Source: Vombatus ursinus
Lineage: Eukaryota > Chordata > Mammalia > Diprotodontia > Vombatidae
NCBI RefSeq assembly: GCF_900497805.2
Contig: NW_020954611.1
Location: 8,685,908-8,749,907, forward strand
Direction: 5' to 3'
DNA: 64,000 nt
Below the pieces are notes generated by a model. The model had not been told where the DNA came from, searched no databases, and saw only the letters and a program-made list of their open reading frames with translations. Below are positions 13,436 through 24,955 of this stretch, piece after piece (within the stretch, counting starts at the first letter, position 1; each line of letters starts with the position of its first letter). The translations under genes were made by a program, and so were the position numbers.

Positions 13436-14225
13436 GCACATAACATGTATATATAGCTATGACACAAAGGCATTCTTAAACGAACTTCTCCAGATAAGTT
13501 CAGGTATCGAAGGAGGGAGAAGGGAGGAGAGGAATAAGAGACCTCAGATTACCCTGGGGGAGGAGATAACAAACTGAGGACCTTCAAGGCCACTTCCAGG
13601 AAAGAATAAGATCACATTGGGCCATGGAGGAGCTCCCTTGGAGTGTAGCCAAAGGGGTTTAGGGAAAGAAGCATGTTATTAAGTAGCTCCTATTTTAATT
13701 CTTTCTTCTTGCTATCTAGATGAAAGTTGTTTCTACCCAATAAAGGAGTAAAAGCACCAGCAGTGCCCTCTAAATTGTGTTGCCCTGGGGCAAAGTGTCT
13801 CAGCCTGCCTTATGACTGGCTTCGCTATGTAGGCATGATGCCTCAGAAGGTCAGAGGCTCTCAATCTTGAGTGGGAATGGCAGCCTCCACTCTGCCTTTC
13901 TCAGGTCAGCACAACAGAGCTCAGGACACAGTAACAATGTCATGGCTCCCACCAGCCTGGCTATTCTTTATTGCTCCTCTTTCTCCAAAGGGGCAGGAAG
14001 GGAAGAGAGGATGTTAGAAATCTCTACATCTATTCCCTATAGAAAGGCACAGGACGACTTTTCTACATGCTGCGGCTATCGCTGCAGCCTCTTCAAGCCC
14101 ACTCATCTGGATGAGAGGAGGAGATAAGAAGACCATAGGACTAGGAAGTTGCCACATGGGAGAGACTATGTGGGGATCTGGAAAATTTCAAGAAGCTTCT
14201 AGAGAAAGGAAGAGAATAGCATAGT
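13436..14225. other. Intron sequence without clear features
   Basis: The open frame at 13867-14127 on the plus strand has no recognisable domain and no splice context. Confidence 0.5.
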
Positions 14226-14229
14226 ACCT

Positions 14230-14350
14230 TGTTGGCATGATGTAAGTTCCTAAGGCAGGGACGGTGCCATTTTTCAATTTGCATCCCTAGAACCTAGCGT
14301 GATACTGGGCCTATTTTAGACACTTAGTAAATGTTTGTTGAATTGAACTT
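14230..14350 (+). repeat. L2 3' end
   Basis: Contains ggcagggacggtgccat, atccctagaacctagcgtga and acttagtaaatgtttgttga. Confidence 0.75.
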
Positions 14351-14364
14351 AATTCATTGCCACT

Positions 14365-14645
14365 AGATTCTGGACAAGGAAAATATCATCTAGTCTGATT
14401 CCTTCATTTTACAGATCAGTCAACCCACAAGCATTTATTAAGCCAGGCATCATGCTGAGTACTGAGGGCACAAAGACAAAGAATGAAGCAATCCCTTACT
14501 TTCAAGAAGCTTACATTCTAATGGATGAGAAAAATGAGGTCTAGAAATTAAGTGACTTGTCCAAAGTCACACAGACCTTAAGTGGCACAGGTCAGAATTC
14601 AAACCCAAATCCAACATGCTATCCCCTGGCTCATGCTGCCTTCCA
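14365..14645 (-). repeat. MIR-type SINE split by an L2 tail
   Basis: The left part ends cttcattttacagat and the right part resumes gatgagaaaaatgaggtcta, followed by gtccaaagtcacacagacc. Between them, 14418-14522 holds a reversed L2 tail. Confidence 0.75.
14418..14522 (-). mobile_element. L2 3' end nested in MIR
   Basis: Begins caacccacaagcatttatta, then gccaggcatcatgctgagta and agcttacattctaatg, the reverse complement of the L2 tail. It lies between two halves of one MIR, so it arrived later. Confidence 0.65.
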
Positions 14646-14649
14646 CCAC

Positions 14650-14887
14650 CAAACGGCATTATATTTGCCAAGTGATTTACGAACATGACCTCATTTGAGG
14701 CCAACCCTCATAGCAACCCTGTGAGCTAGGTACTATGGGTGTTGTTAACCCCATTTCACAAGTAAGGAAAGTGAAGATAAGAAAAGTCATGCTTTGCCCA
14801 TGATTATATAGCTAGCTAGAGAATGCTGAAGGTGGTGACTGAACCCAGGTCTTCCTGATTCTAGGCCCAGCATTCTATCCCCTATAC
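14650..14887 (-). repeat. MIR/THER1-type SINE
   Basis: Near full-length reversed copy: ccaagtgatttacgaac, accctgtgagctaggtacta, catttcacaagtaagg and gaacccaggtcttcctgatt. A hAT MITE follows directly at its end. Confidence 0.8.
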
Positions 14888-15062
14888 CGGTGGTATCAAA
14901 CTCAAATTGAAACACTAAACAGGGATCCCTGCCAGTCACATACTGACTTGGAAAATCACATATTAACATTAACTATGTTCTGTTGTACTTTTCTTTATTT
15001 TGTTAAACATTTCCCAATTACAATTTAATCTACTATGGTGGGCTGCATGTTTGACAATTCTG
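14888..15062 (+). mobile_element. hAT-like MITE (OposCharlie-type), copy 2
   Basis: Ends are cggtggtatcaaac and gtttgacaattctg. Flanks ccctatac (14880-14887) and cactatgc (15063-15070) match at 6 of 8 bases. The interior matches copy 1 (for example acttggaaaatcacatatta and ttttgttaaacatttcccaa). Confidence 0.75.
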
Positions 15063-15099
15063 CACTATGCCTTGCCATCTCTCCACAAATGAATTTTCT

Positions 15100-15190
15100 A
15101 TTATATTCAAAATGTAGCCTTTTTGATTCCCAGAGCCTAGATCGGTGCCCTATATAAAACAGACATTTCATAAGTATATGTAATGATAAT
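15100..15190 (+). repeat. L2 3' end remnant
   Basis: Reads tgattcccagagcctagatc, then cggtgccctatataaaac and ataagtatatgtaatg. Confidence 0.45.
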
Positions 15191-15461
15191 GTACTCATGG
15201 AATATATCTAAATGGAATCAAGAGAGAAATGAACAGTCAAGAGAGTTTGGAGGAAGCAACAAATAGGAGAACTGACCTTTCTATTCCCAGGGCATTCACT
15301 GTCTTTTTATCTACATACCTACATTTGAAAGTTTTAGGCAAACAACAATTCTACGCGAGCAACAAACTAACATGACTGGGGATACATAAGTTGAGCTTAG
15401 GGTTGTAGCCAAACAAAACTTAGGTGATTATGAATGATGATATGCCTAATATTTGCTGTGT

Positions 15462-15728
15462 TTGTTTTGTTTAGTCATTTTTCAGTTATATCCGACTCTT
15501 TGTGACCACTTTTGGGGTTTTCTTGGCAAAAATACTGGAGTGGTTTACGATTTCCTTCTCCATCTTTTTTTTTTTCCTTCTCATTTTACAGATGAGGAAA
15601 CTGAGGCAACCAGGGTTAAGTGACTTGCCCAGGGTTACACAACCTACAAGTATCTGAGGCTGTATTTGAACTCAGCTCTTCCTGACTCCTGGCCCAGTGC
15701 TCTATCCACTGAGCCATCTAGCTGCTCC
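15462..15728 (-). mobile_element. Mar1-type SINE with RTE-like 3' tail
   Basis: Read on the minus strand it begins with the tRNA-derived head (gagcagctagatggctcagt) and passes through a CORE-like middle. It ends in a segment whose plus strand is ttatatccgactctttgtga, then ttggggttttcttggcaaaa. That segment is the tail shared with RTE/BovB LINEs, so the element is taken to be mobilised by an RTE. A T12 run and small changes mark age. Confidence 0.8.
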
Positions 15729-15769
15729 ATAATAATTTCTATGCCACATGGTAATTAAGTATAAAATTA

Positions 15770-16026
15770 ATATTAATAACAATAGTAATAGCTAGCATTT
15801 ATATAGTGCTATAGGGTTTGCAAAGAACTTTACAAATATTATTTCATTTGATCCGACAACTTTGAGAACAGGAAATTATCCTCATTTTACTGCTGAGGAA
15901 CATTAAGCATGCAGAGGTTAAGTGACTTGCCCAGGATCACACAACTAATAAGTATCTAAGGAGGCATTTGAACTCAGGTCTTGAGTCATGGTCCAGCACT
16001 CTATCCACTGCAACACCTAGCTGCCT
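15770..16026 (-). repeat. THER1/MIR-type SINE, near full length
   Basis: Plus strand reads tagcatttatatagtgctat, gggtttgcaaagaacttta, agaggttaagtgacttgccc and ctatccactgcaacacctag. Lies 42 bp from the Mar1 copy in the same orientation. Confidence 0.85.
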
Positions 16027-16059
16027 TTATAAAGTACTTTATAGAAATTAGTAATAATA

Positions 16060-16290
16060 GAATTTATTATTGGAAGGATATGTGGCTACCATCTAGCACA
16101 ACCTCTTCATTTTACACACGAGGCTTAGAAATTGTGACCTACCCATGGTCATGGTCAAAATTTTGCACATTTTATAAACTAAAGGGACTGAACTGTTCAA
16201 AATCACAGAGGTAGTAAGTAGCCAAAGCTAAGATCAAACCCATCTCTTCCCAAATCCAAGCTTTTCTCACTTCATAACAACTGCCTAAGT
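16060..16290 (-). repeat. MIR-type SINE, decayed
   Basis: Contains tcttcattttacacacgagg, agaaattgtgacctacccat and aaaatcacagaggtagtaag, with internal insertion or duplication. Confidence 0.6.
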
Positions 16291-16439
16291 TACTGTACCT
16301 TGAACAGCATTAATGTACACTGCCGAAAAAAATATTTATGGGTACAGTTATGGGGAGAGGAAAGGGAAATGGGAATCAGTTCTGATCCCCTTCCGAAGAC
16401 CCAAGAGATCTATCCTAGAAGGAGTCCAGTGACCAGACT

Positions 16440-16482
16440 CACTCTCTCTCTTCACACTCGTTCTCTCTCTCTCTCTCTCACT
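16440..16482. repeat. (CT)n microsatellite
   Basis: CT units interrupted by ttcacactcgtt, followed by a T run. Confidence 0.9.
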
Positions 16483-16859
16483 TTTTTTGGAAGAAGCTAA
16501 CCATCGCTCCCAAATTCTTTAAGCTAGGCACCACAGACTCCCCTTTTCCCTTCTCTACCAGCTTCTTGTCCAGAGCCTGCAGGCCAGACTGTGCTAATCG
16601 GAGAAGGCTGTTCTACCTTATGCTAAGCCTGGCCCTGGCTCTGGCCCTCCAATGTCCATCCCTGCTTTATCCTCCAGCACCTGAGCAGGGGGTACACCTA
16701 CCAGCTATTCACACCTGGACAAGTGAAAAAAGCAGAGGCAAAAGGACAATCAATATAAACAAGGATAACCACACTGTGAATAAAGACAACACTAAAAGAC
16801 AACAGAATGGAGGCCAAAAGGAATGGATGTTAGTATCAAACAATTACAGTTGAAACACA

Positions 16860-16925
16860 CATTGTTCAAACCCAGATCTTGCGTCTCCTCAGTCCAGTTC
16901 TCTATCCACTCTGCCATGCTGTCTT
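16860..16925 (-). repeat. MIR fragment
   Basis: Reads tcaaacccagatcttgcgtc and gttctctatccactctgcca, the head end of a reversed SINE. Confidence 0.55.
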
Positions 16926-17164
16926 TCATCTTTTCCATTAACAATAAATCAGTGATTAAATATAGACGATGACATGTTCTATTAGTTGTAATCATTCTAT
17001 TCAGAAGATTTGCTTGTTGTAGGGAAATGTATTTTTCTGGTAGGCTTGAGGATTTGGGAGGGGGGGTAGGATCTTGAGACAAAAAGTATGTGGCAAGATA
17101 GGTGGTCTCCCCCCTCCAATAGTGGAGGTCACAGCCTTCCATGACTGCCCAACTCTTGTCTAAA

Positions 17165-17375
17165 AGATGCTGTGTAATGGAAAGGATGCTAGACTCGGAA
17201 AGTAAGGAAGACTTGGATTTAATTTCATCTCTGACTAGCTGAATGGCTGGGTCACAAGTTCTGAGCCTCAATTTCTTCACCTGTACAACAGAAATAATAC
17301 CTCTGATACTTAACTCACAGGCTTGCTGTTAGGATCAAATGAGAATGTGTGTAAAAGACATCATTATTATTATAC
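17165..17375 (+). repeat. MIR-type SINE
   Basis: Forward order: gtaatggaaaggatgctaga, ctagctgaatggctgggtca, cctcaatttcttcacctgta and ggatcaaatgagaatgtgtg. Confidence 0.8.
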
Positions 17376-17679
17376 CTTCCCATAAATCCTCCAAAGGGGC
17401 CCCACCAATGCATTAAGGGCCTTTTCTAAATTCTTTGCCATCACCTATATAAAACCATATGACCATTTTTGAAAAGAAAGGCCTAGGTTGTGGACATTCC
17501 ATGCTGGGAAATGGAAAAACTATAGATGCCAGCATCTTCAATGGGGCTTGAGAGCAGGAAACTTATGAGAAGAAGGGGAGAGAAGCTACCAACCATTCAG
17601 ATCTTAGTGCTAGGTCTTAGAAAAGCAATCTAATAAAACTAATTCACAGAAAAATAATGGGAATCCTTAAAAAAGAAGG

Positions 17680-17945
17680 ATGTAAAATAATAGAATCAAA
17701 GATTCTAGGTATGTATTTGGAAGGAACTTCCCAATTTTTAATAGATATTTTATATTTTAATTTATTTTCAACTAAATTAAATTTATTTTAATATTTTTAA
17801 TATTTGATATTTTAATAGATTAGGAAGCTGAGGACCATAGAATCTAAAGTGACTTACCCAAGATGCAGATAGAACTAGGACATGAAACTAGGCCTGTTGG
17901 CTCTAATTCCAAACTTCTTTCTGCTGCTCCACAGTTAAAGTATAA
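17680..17945 (-). repeat. MIR-type SINE with AT-rich insertion
   Basis: The outer parts read agattctaggtatgtatttg and taggaagctgaggaccatag, then gtgacttacccaagatgcag. An expanded TTTTAATAT-rich segment lies between, at about 17735-17820. Confidence 0.6.
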
Positions 17946-17979
17946 CTGGGTGTGGGGAAGGAAAGAATTAATTAAGTGG

Positions 17980-18028
17980 ACCGCAGTGCCTGGGACATAG
18001 ATATTTAATAAATGCTTGTTGAACTGAC
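17980..18028 (+). repeat. L2 3' end fragment
   Basis: Reads cagtgcctgggacatagata, then tttaataaatgcttgttgaa. Confidence 0.75.
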
Positions 18029-18029
18029 A

Positions 18030-18755
18030 AGTAATTTTGGAACTTGGAGCATGGACCACTTTGGAGGGTGGCAGTCTTGGTCAGGGCCATAACAGTAGGG
18101 AGGGTGCCAAGGATATCAGGACCCTGGAGTGCTGGGACTTGGTGGAAAAGAAATATATGAAACGAAAGAGAAGGGGCACAGAAAAGGAGGTGTGGCTCCA
18201 AAATTTTTTGCTGGAGCCAGCCTTGTATCTCATCCTCTCTCTTCTGGCATGTTCACAGAGTAGATGGAAGGCCTAGAACTAAGCAAGCAGGTTTTATGGA
18301 GATGGTCAGAAATCCAGGTCTCTAAGATGACCTGAGCACAACAAACCAAAGGTGTACTAGGAAGAGTGGCTTGGGTTGGAAGCAAACAGAGCCAGAGGAG
18401 GCTAAAAGTGGTTGTGAGACCAGAGTTAAGAGCAATAAGGAAGGAAGGTGTGGGGCCAGTGGGCTTGGAATCCACATCTGGGTCACATGAAGACTTACAA
18501 GCAGGTGAATAGAGTTGTGGTAGACCGGAGTTGTAACGGTTTGAAAACAATCACGCCGTCCACCAAAAATTTCATTCAGCTAGTTTGTGTGGTAAGTTCT
18601 GGGTGTGAAGACATGGATATAGCTCACAACCCACACCAGTTACACTCAAGTCCACAGGACTGCAATGTAAAGACTTTATTAAGGTCTGGAACAGTAAAAT
18701 ACAAAACATAAATTGAAGGATACACACGTGCTATATTATTTCTACAACAGAAAAT
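18030..18755. other. Intron sequence without clear features
   Basis: Purine-rich stretches and open frames in both directions, but no recognisable domain or splice pattern. Confidence 0.5.
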
Positions 18756-18756
18756 T

Positions 18757-18985
18757 CCACTAGTCATAAGGTCATAGATGCAGAGATGGAAGGGACTCCA
18801 GAGGCTCCCAACTGTCCCATTTTACTAAAAAGGAAACTGAGGCCCAAGGAGGTTATGTGACTTGCCCATGGGCACAGCGATAGAAAGTAGCCAAGGACAG
18901 TTGAACCCAGGCAGCATTTGAACCCATGTCCTCTGACTTCAAAGTTAGCCTGTTTTCCTCTGTACTATACTGTCTCCCATCATTT
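18757..18985 (-). repeat. MIR-type SINE
   Basis: Reads gagatggaagggactccaga, cccattttactaaaaaggaa, ttatgtgacttgcccatggg and gaacccatgtcctctgactt. Confidence 0.75.
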
Positions 18986-19164
18986 CCGAGAATCCTTAAA
19001 GCCAAGGGTATTAGGTCTGTTTGTAATAAAGACAGTCTTTACTAATCATGTGCCAATGGCAGCACCCTTTCAATCTCCTGCAAAAAAAGGCCACACTTTC
19101 TGACAGTATCACTGCATTGCCCAGGCTTCCTAATAGAATTTGCCATACGACACACTGCCACACT

Positions 19165-19425
19165 TAATGCTAAGAACAGCAATTCACATTGCTCTAAAAC
19201 GTCAAAGTTTGCAAAGCACTTTCTTCACAACAGTCTTTGAGGTCGGTAGCACAAGGATTATTATTATCATTCCCATTTTGCAGATAAGGAAACTGAGACT
19301 TGGAGAGTTAAGTGACTTGTCCATGGCCATATAGGTGATAAATATTGGGGCAGGACAGGAACCCAGGTAGTCTTGATTCCAAGTCTGATGCTCTATCCAT
19401 TGTACCAAGCAGTCTTTCATATAAG
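19165..19425 (-). repeat. MIR/THER1-type SINE, near full length
   Basis: Reads caaagtttgcaaagcacttt, tcccattttgcagataagga, gagttaagtgacttgtccat and gatgctctatccattgtacc. Confidence 0.85.
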
Positions 19426-19429
19426 TCAC

Positions 19430-20749
19430 TGGTTCAGCTATGTTTCTGTTGTCTTAGCCAGATGTCCCCCTCACAAGTATCTTCTCCATAGGCTCAAAGA
19501 AGCAATTTTCACATTCAACACTGTCTTATGGTCTTGTCCATGTTCCTCTCTTGCTGATGAGTCAGGCCTGTATTCCACCTCATGCCCACAGACACTGTAT
19601 CACATGGGCGATGGAAAGGAGGGGGGTAATTTTTGAGGGCAGACAACCTAAAATATTGACTTCTGACACTCTGCATTTGTGTTCACTTACTCCAACCAAA
19701 CACTAGCTGACATGAAATCATCTTCCCTGTTACAGACCTAGAGGTAACCCAAACCAGTTCCTGACCATTTCAGCATTTTGCTGAAACCCTCAGAATCTTC
19801 CAGACACATCCTGAAGTCTTTAGCACTCCGTTCAGATGAGAGATAGCAGATACAACCTCCTTCCTTGCCTCTCCATTTCATGACCCTAGACCATACTCTT
19901 TCCCTGACTCCAAAACTTAGAACTCCCCAATCAATCCCAAACTGCATTCCTGTCCCCTTGTCCCCAACCTCTACTCCACAAACAATTTCACCAAGCCTTG
20001 TTCCACCCTTTTAGCCCTTTGATGCTATCTTGGCACCTAGCTAATTGTCCACAGTATTCAAGCAAGGTACACCATCCTTAAACTGCCTCAACGACTCTGC
20101 TTCTTCCGGATTCTCCCATAGGGACTATAAGCTTCCTGGATTTTAATGCTGTTGTTCTCCAAGCCAGTTTCCCAGCCAATGATGGCCATGTAGCATTTAT
20201 CTACTGACCCCTCCTCCCCTAAAGCCTGCTGTCTGATGCCATCACCCTTGGAGGCCTACATGCCTTACCCTCTGCTACAAAGGCCCTCAAACCAGTTGAC
20301 CCAGATAATCTAGCATCCTTGAATCCCCTGCCTATTCTCTCAGATCAGTCCACCCTTCTGGACAGGCCCTCCCTATATTAAAAATATCCCACTCCTGGTT
20401 GCTTGCCTTCAAACTGTGCCCCTGTACCATCATTCCTTAACTTTGTCATGGAATAACCAATTTCAATTCTCCTCAATTCCCTTCCCCTCTTACAACTATA
20501 CCTGCTCTACAACTCCTTCCTTGACTGGAGGAAGTTTCCTCTCCTAACAGCTGTCTTTCTCTCCCCCTCTAGCCAAGGCAACCACAAACACCTAGTCACA
20601 GACTTTGAATGTGACAGCACCCATATCTATACTCAAATGCACCACCTCCTGGTTTTTACGACTTCTCTAGGTGTTAAGTCCTCAAAAAGTCTCACCAGTG
20701 TCAGAAAGCATGACGCTGATCAATACTGATATTATATGTCTAATATCCT
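19430..20749. other. C/T-rich intron segment of unknown origin
   Basis: From about 19740 to 20650 the plus strand is rich in C and T in a way that resembles old LINE sequence. I cannot match it to L2 or L1. An L2 tail follows at 20750. Confidence 0.35.
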
Positions 20750-20845
20750 GAGCTTCTAGAAGGTAAGGACTAGGTCTACATAACCGACTTTGGATAAAAT
20801 ATACAACAGTGCCCTGCATATATAAGCATATAAATGCTGATGATT
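20750..20845 (+). repeat. L2 3' end
   Basis: Reads gagcttctagaaggtaagga, acagtgccctgcatatataa and gcatataaatgctgatg. Confidence 0.6.
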
Positions 20846-21205
20846 ATGATCAGAATTTTTTAATTCTGCTCTGATCCAATACAGAAGACAGTTGCCAAGA
20901 ATGCTGAAGATCACTATTACTTCAATCTAGATTTTAACATCAATTACCTCACCAGAGTCCTAAAATAAGAGTCCACGGCACATCTATTTATAGAGTGAGA
21001 GAGATCTGAAGGTAGCAGAAAATCCCAAATAATTTGCCATTAGCTTTTCGACACCAAAGCCAAAATTCTGCTGCATGCAAATGTTATCCTGGGTAAGAGG
21101 ATCCCAGTACCAAGTGATACCGTTACAAGGAGGAGGGAAGCATCCATTCCGGGTCCACATTCACTCTGGACCGAACAAAAGAACAGCTAGTTAGAGGTTA
21201 CTTAC

Positions 21206-21324
21206 CGGTTTATCTTTTATGGTTGGACTTGACACACATAGGTAAAGTTTACTATCTTCTTCTAGACAGGCATCTATCAAAGCTTGTACTGAGCTTTCCT
21301 CCTGGAACAGCAGAAAGGCATAGC
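21206..21324 (-). CDS. CPEB2: CPEB2 exon: end of RRM1 and inter-RRM linker
   Basis: This 119-nt exon enters in phase 1 and leaves in phase 0, so skipping it would shift the frame. With the split Gly it reads GYAFLLFQEESSVQALIDAC, then LEEDSKLYLCVSSPTIKDKP. GYAFLLF is the RNP1 strand of RRM1, completing its RNA-binding face. SSPTIKDKP begins the conserved linker to RRM2. The donor gtaagt is strong, and the acceptor is atttctctccaag. The Ser in EEDSKLY stands where I recall Gly in human CPEB2-4 (EEDGKLY). This may be a lineage substitution or a sequencing difference. Confidence 0.95.
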
Positions 21325-22756
21325 CTTGGAGAGAAATAAAACAAAAAGGAGAGAGAGAAACAGGAAATCAGCAAATTAATCTAAGAAAATAAAATTTTAA
21401 TTTTAACCTCCTTAGCAAAATCTAAGAATCATCAATCAGATAGAGACCTCAAAGTTTGCAACAAATGTTTCACTAAATTGATCTCGTGGATGCTGTCCTT
21501 GGCCAGCACTGGACATTATCTAGCTAGTAACCAACACCTCCTGGCCTCCCAGGATTCACTCAGCTCCAGGGTTCCAAAGCTCCTTTGGTGCTTATTCCTT
21601 ACTTTGCTTTCTTCCCCTAAGGCCCCTACAAGTGCACAAGTGAAAAAACTCATCGTTTATTGCTGACAGATGGGGTCACAGTGTCTATCAATTACGCTCA
21701 ATATTTGCTCTTTGTTAGGGCCAGGAGTGGGTTATATTGGGAAATAGCTGATGTTAAAAGGAAAAGGTACCAATATTTTTTTTCCAAGAAACTAAAAAAT
21801 GGCCATTGCCACTCATGGCTTCTTTTCCCTACTGATTCTTAATGGTGGGAAGTGCCTAAACAGACATTCTCCAAGTAGACCAAGACAACTGTGGGCTTGT
21901 GAGGGAGATAGGGAGCTTAGTGCTAAAGCAGAACTCTCCCCTCTGACCTTCCCTGCACGAAATTTCTAGGTAGGCAAAGTGACCACAATCTGAGAGACCT
22001 TCTCTAAAAGAATAAAAAGATATACTCACTGGGGAAAGCTTCTCATTGTCTTCCTATTACCTTCCTTACTGATAGTGTATGTACATATTGAGATCAATCC
22101 ACTAATACACAGACCCCTTTGTAATGATGGTCTAAGAATAAGTATGCCCCCAGATCTCAAACTTGCACAAGAAGGTTCTCAGATGGGAACAAGGCTATAA
22201 AAATGACTAATTCACTGTTTCCTTTATTAAATGTGTCAATTTTTCCCCGCTTGAGTACAATTTTCCCCCCTTTTATAATCCTTTGGATTATAAATCTTTC
22301 AAGGAGAAGGACCGAGTTCTACAGGTCTCTGCAAACAATAGGCCTTCAAATAAATGTGATAATACCACCCACACAACACACTCAAACCATCAACATATTT
22401 TGTGTGTGTGTGTGTGTACAGATACATAAATTGCATGTAAATTTAATATATAAATATCATTAACTTATACATGCTGGTCTAGATTGACTAAAGTCTGATC
22501 TGTAGGTTTTAAAAAATTAATTACTTTCAGGTGCACAAATTCATAGTCTGATGATACAAGAATGATGGATAATTAACATATAAATAGCTTTTATGTTGAC
22601 AGAGTTTCTAAAAAATTTGAGGGCACTTATGAGTTATTTATTTTTTAAGGTTTTCAACTAATCTCCAATTCCTCCACCTTGCAGAATTATTAATTTGGTC
22701 TGTGATGGCTTGTTAGCACTATTACCTTGTATTCCTTAATTTCCCTACTTCAGAGT
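21325..22756. other. Intron 5' of the 119-nt exon, few features
   Basis: A short (TG)9 run lies at 22402-22419. No mobile element is clear, and the acceptor-proximal part is free of repeats. Confidence 0.5.
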
Positions 22757-23409
22757 AGAAATAAAATTCTCCTCAACATGTACAAAAATATTTGTAGCAG
22801 CTCTTTTTGTGGTATCAAAGAATGGGAAATTAAGGGGATGTCCATCAATTGGGGAATGGTGAACAAGCTGTGGTATATTAATGTAATGGAATACAATTGT
22901 TCCATAAGAAATGACGAGAAGGTAGATTTCAGAAAAACCTGGAAAGACTGACATGAACTGATGCTGAGTGAAGCGAGCAGAACCAGAACATTGTACGTAC
23001 GCAGTAAGAGCAACATTGTGTGATGACCCACTTTGATACATTTAATTCTTCTCAGCAATGCAATGATCTAAGACAATTCCAAAAGACTCATGAAGGAAAA
23101 TGCTATCCATACCCAGCGAACAAACTATTGAGTCTGAATGCAGATCAAAGCATACTATTTTCTCTCTCTCTTTTTTCTTTCTTGTGCTTTTTCCCTTTTG
23201 TTCTGATTTTTCTTTTACATGATGACTAATGTAGAAATATGTTTAATATGATCATACATGTATAGCCTATATCTGATTGCATGCTGTCTTGGGGAGGGAA
23301 GAGGCAAGGGAAGAAGAAAAATTTAGAACTCAAAATCTTATAAAAGTGAATATTGAAAACTAAAAATAAAGAAATTAATTTAATTTAAAAAAAAGAAATA
23401 AAAGTCTCC
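22757..23409 (+). mobile_element. L1 3' end with target-site duplication
   Basis: A 5'-truncated L1. The flanks are agaaataaaattctcc (22757-22772) and agaaataaaagtctcc (23394-23409), which match at 15 of 16 bases. The start encodes the last part of ORF2p in broken frames, for example NKLWYINVMEYNCSIRNDEK, comparable to MWHIYTMEYYAAIKNDE in human L1. The 3' UTR ends in an A-rich tail. It lies antisense to CPEB2. Confidence 0.9.
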
Positions 23410-24744
23410 CTGCAGCAGTTCCTTGCTTTTGATCCTTGGACTCATTGGAAGAGGTGAGGAAACTGAATCATGTCTCACATACGTATGTATTACTATCCTT
23501 CTAACGTATGTAGAAGCTGTTGTGATTCATGAAATAGAAATTCATTTACAAGCAATACTGAAACCAGCAGTGACTTCAGAAGATGGATGGTGAAGAATGC
23601 CTCGTCTCCCAGAGATATAGCAGACAATAGGTATAGAATAGGGAATACACAATCAGACATAGCCAATGTGCCCATTTGTTTTGCTTAACTGTACTTCCAT
23701 GTTTCATGGGAGAGTTATGCAGTGGAGGTGGATGGTCTCTGGAAAGTGGCAATGATGTAAAAAAAAAAAAAGCATTTATAGAACATTTATTTTAAAAGAC
23801 AATACTGAATAGTAACTATTAGTTATCATATATTTTCCCAATAGAAACTAAAAATTTTGGTGGGATTTGTGTAATTTTGATGCTAAAATGGGGTCCTTAT
23901 AATAAAAAAAACTGAGACTCAACACTGTAGGGTGGTTTTATTAATAATACCCTATTTATTATCACTGATTCTAAGTGCCACCACCCAACTACATTATATC
24001 TCTCTCATCTCTCTTCCTCTTATTTCAGTTACATTGAACATCTTTCAATAGGTGATCGGAAGATCACTATTTATATACCCTAAACCTTTTCCCTGAAACA
24101 TATTTCTTCCTTGTCCCAAACCAATAAACTCTGACCCTTTCTCATCAATTTAACTGCCCCTGAGATGCTAGTTTCTTCACAAAAGCTTCCATGGCTAGGA
24201 GAATGACTATTTCCCCTAATCATCTACCCTCCAGAACTCTCCTTTCTCTTAACCAACATATACTGCTTTCTTACCTTGTTGAAAAACCAACTCACTCATT
24301 TATACGCATTTATTGACTATTCATTAAATGGGTTATATGGTATCAAAATATGTAACACCAAACTACTTGAAACAAAGCAGTATGTGTGTTTAAATCACTT
24401 TTTTATACTTCCTGGCAAGCTCCTTTCTAAGGGCTTCCTAAGAACCTCAAGTTTTTTACTTTTACCTAAGTGCTTCTGATATGGATACATAAAAATACAT
24501 ACACACACTCACACACACCAGCCCAAAAGAATTCTTGACACACAATTCTGCCTGCTTGGCACAAGAGCAGGGCCAAGCCAGCATGGATAAAACTGAAAGG
24601 ATAATCATGTTCATGGTAGGTTCCCCCAGAGTGGGACCTTGGTAGCAGGCTCTATCTAGGCTGAGGTCAGGCTAATTCTAATCCTGATGGTGGTACAGCT
24701 CTTGTAGACTGAAGAAGACCTTCCACCATTAGATCAGTGGTTTG
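23410..24744. other. Intron sequence without clear features
   Basis: A few homopolymers and a short CA run near 24504. No gene or named repeat. Confidence 0.5.
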
Positions 24745-24955
24745 GAACAGCATTATAGAATAGTAGAAAGAGCCAGTCTCTAGAATCAAAAGACCTGGGA
24801 CACAGTCCCTGTGACTCATGTGTGAACATGACCAAGTCATCTCACCAACCTGAGCGTTAGTTTTCCTGGATAATGATACTTGTACCACATAGTTTGCATT
24901 GGGTTAGTTTTGAGGATAATACATGTAAAATGCTGAAAGGCATGTATAGGATATC
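24745..24955 (+). repeat. MIR-type SINE
   Basis: Forward order: tagaatagtagaaagagcca, tgaacatgaccaagtcatct, gagcgttagttttcctggat and gaggataatacatgtaaaat. Confidence 0.75.

Noticed and set aside
16792-17280. Open frame of 162 codons on minus, the longest in the window
   Set aside because: It overlaps two MIR SINEs in part, has no recognisable domain and no splice context. Chance is the simplest reading.
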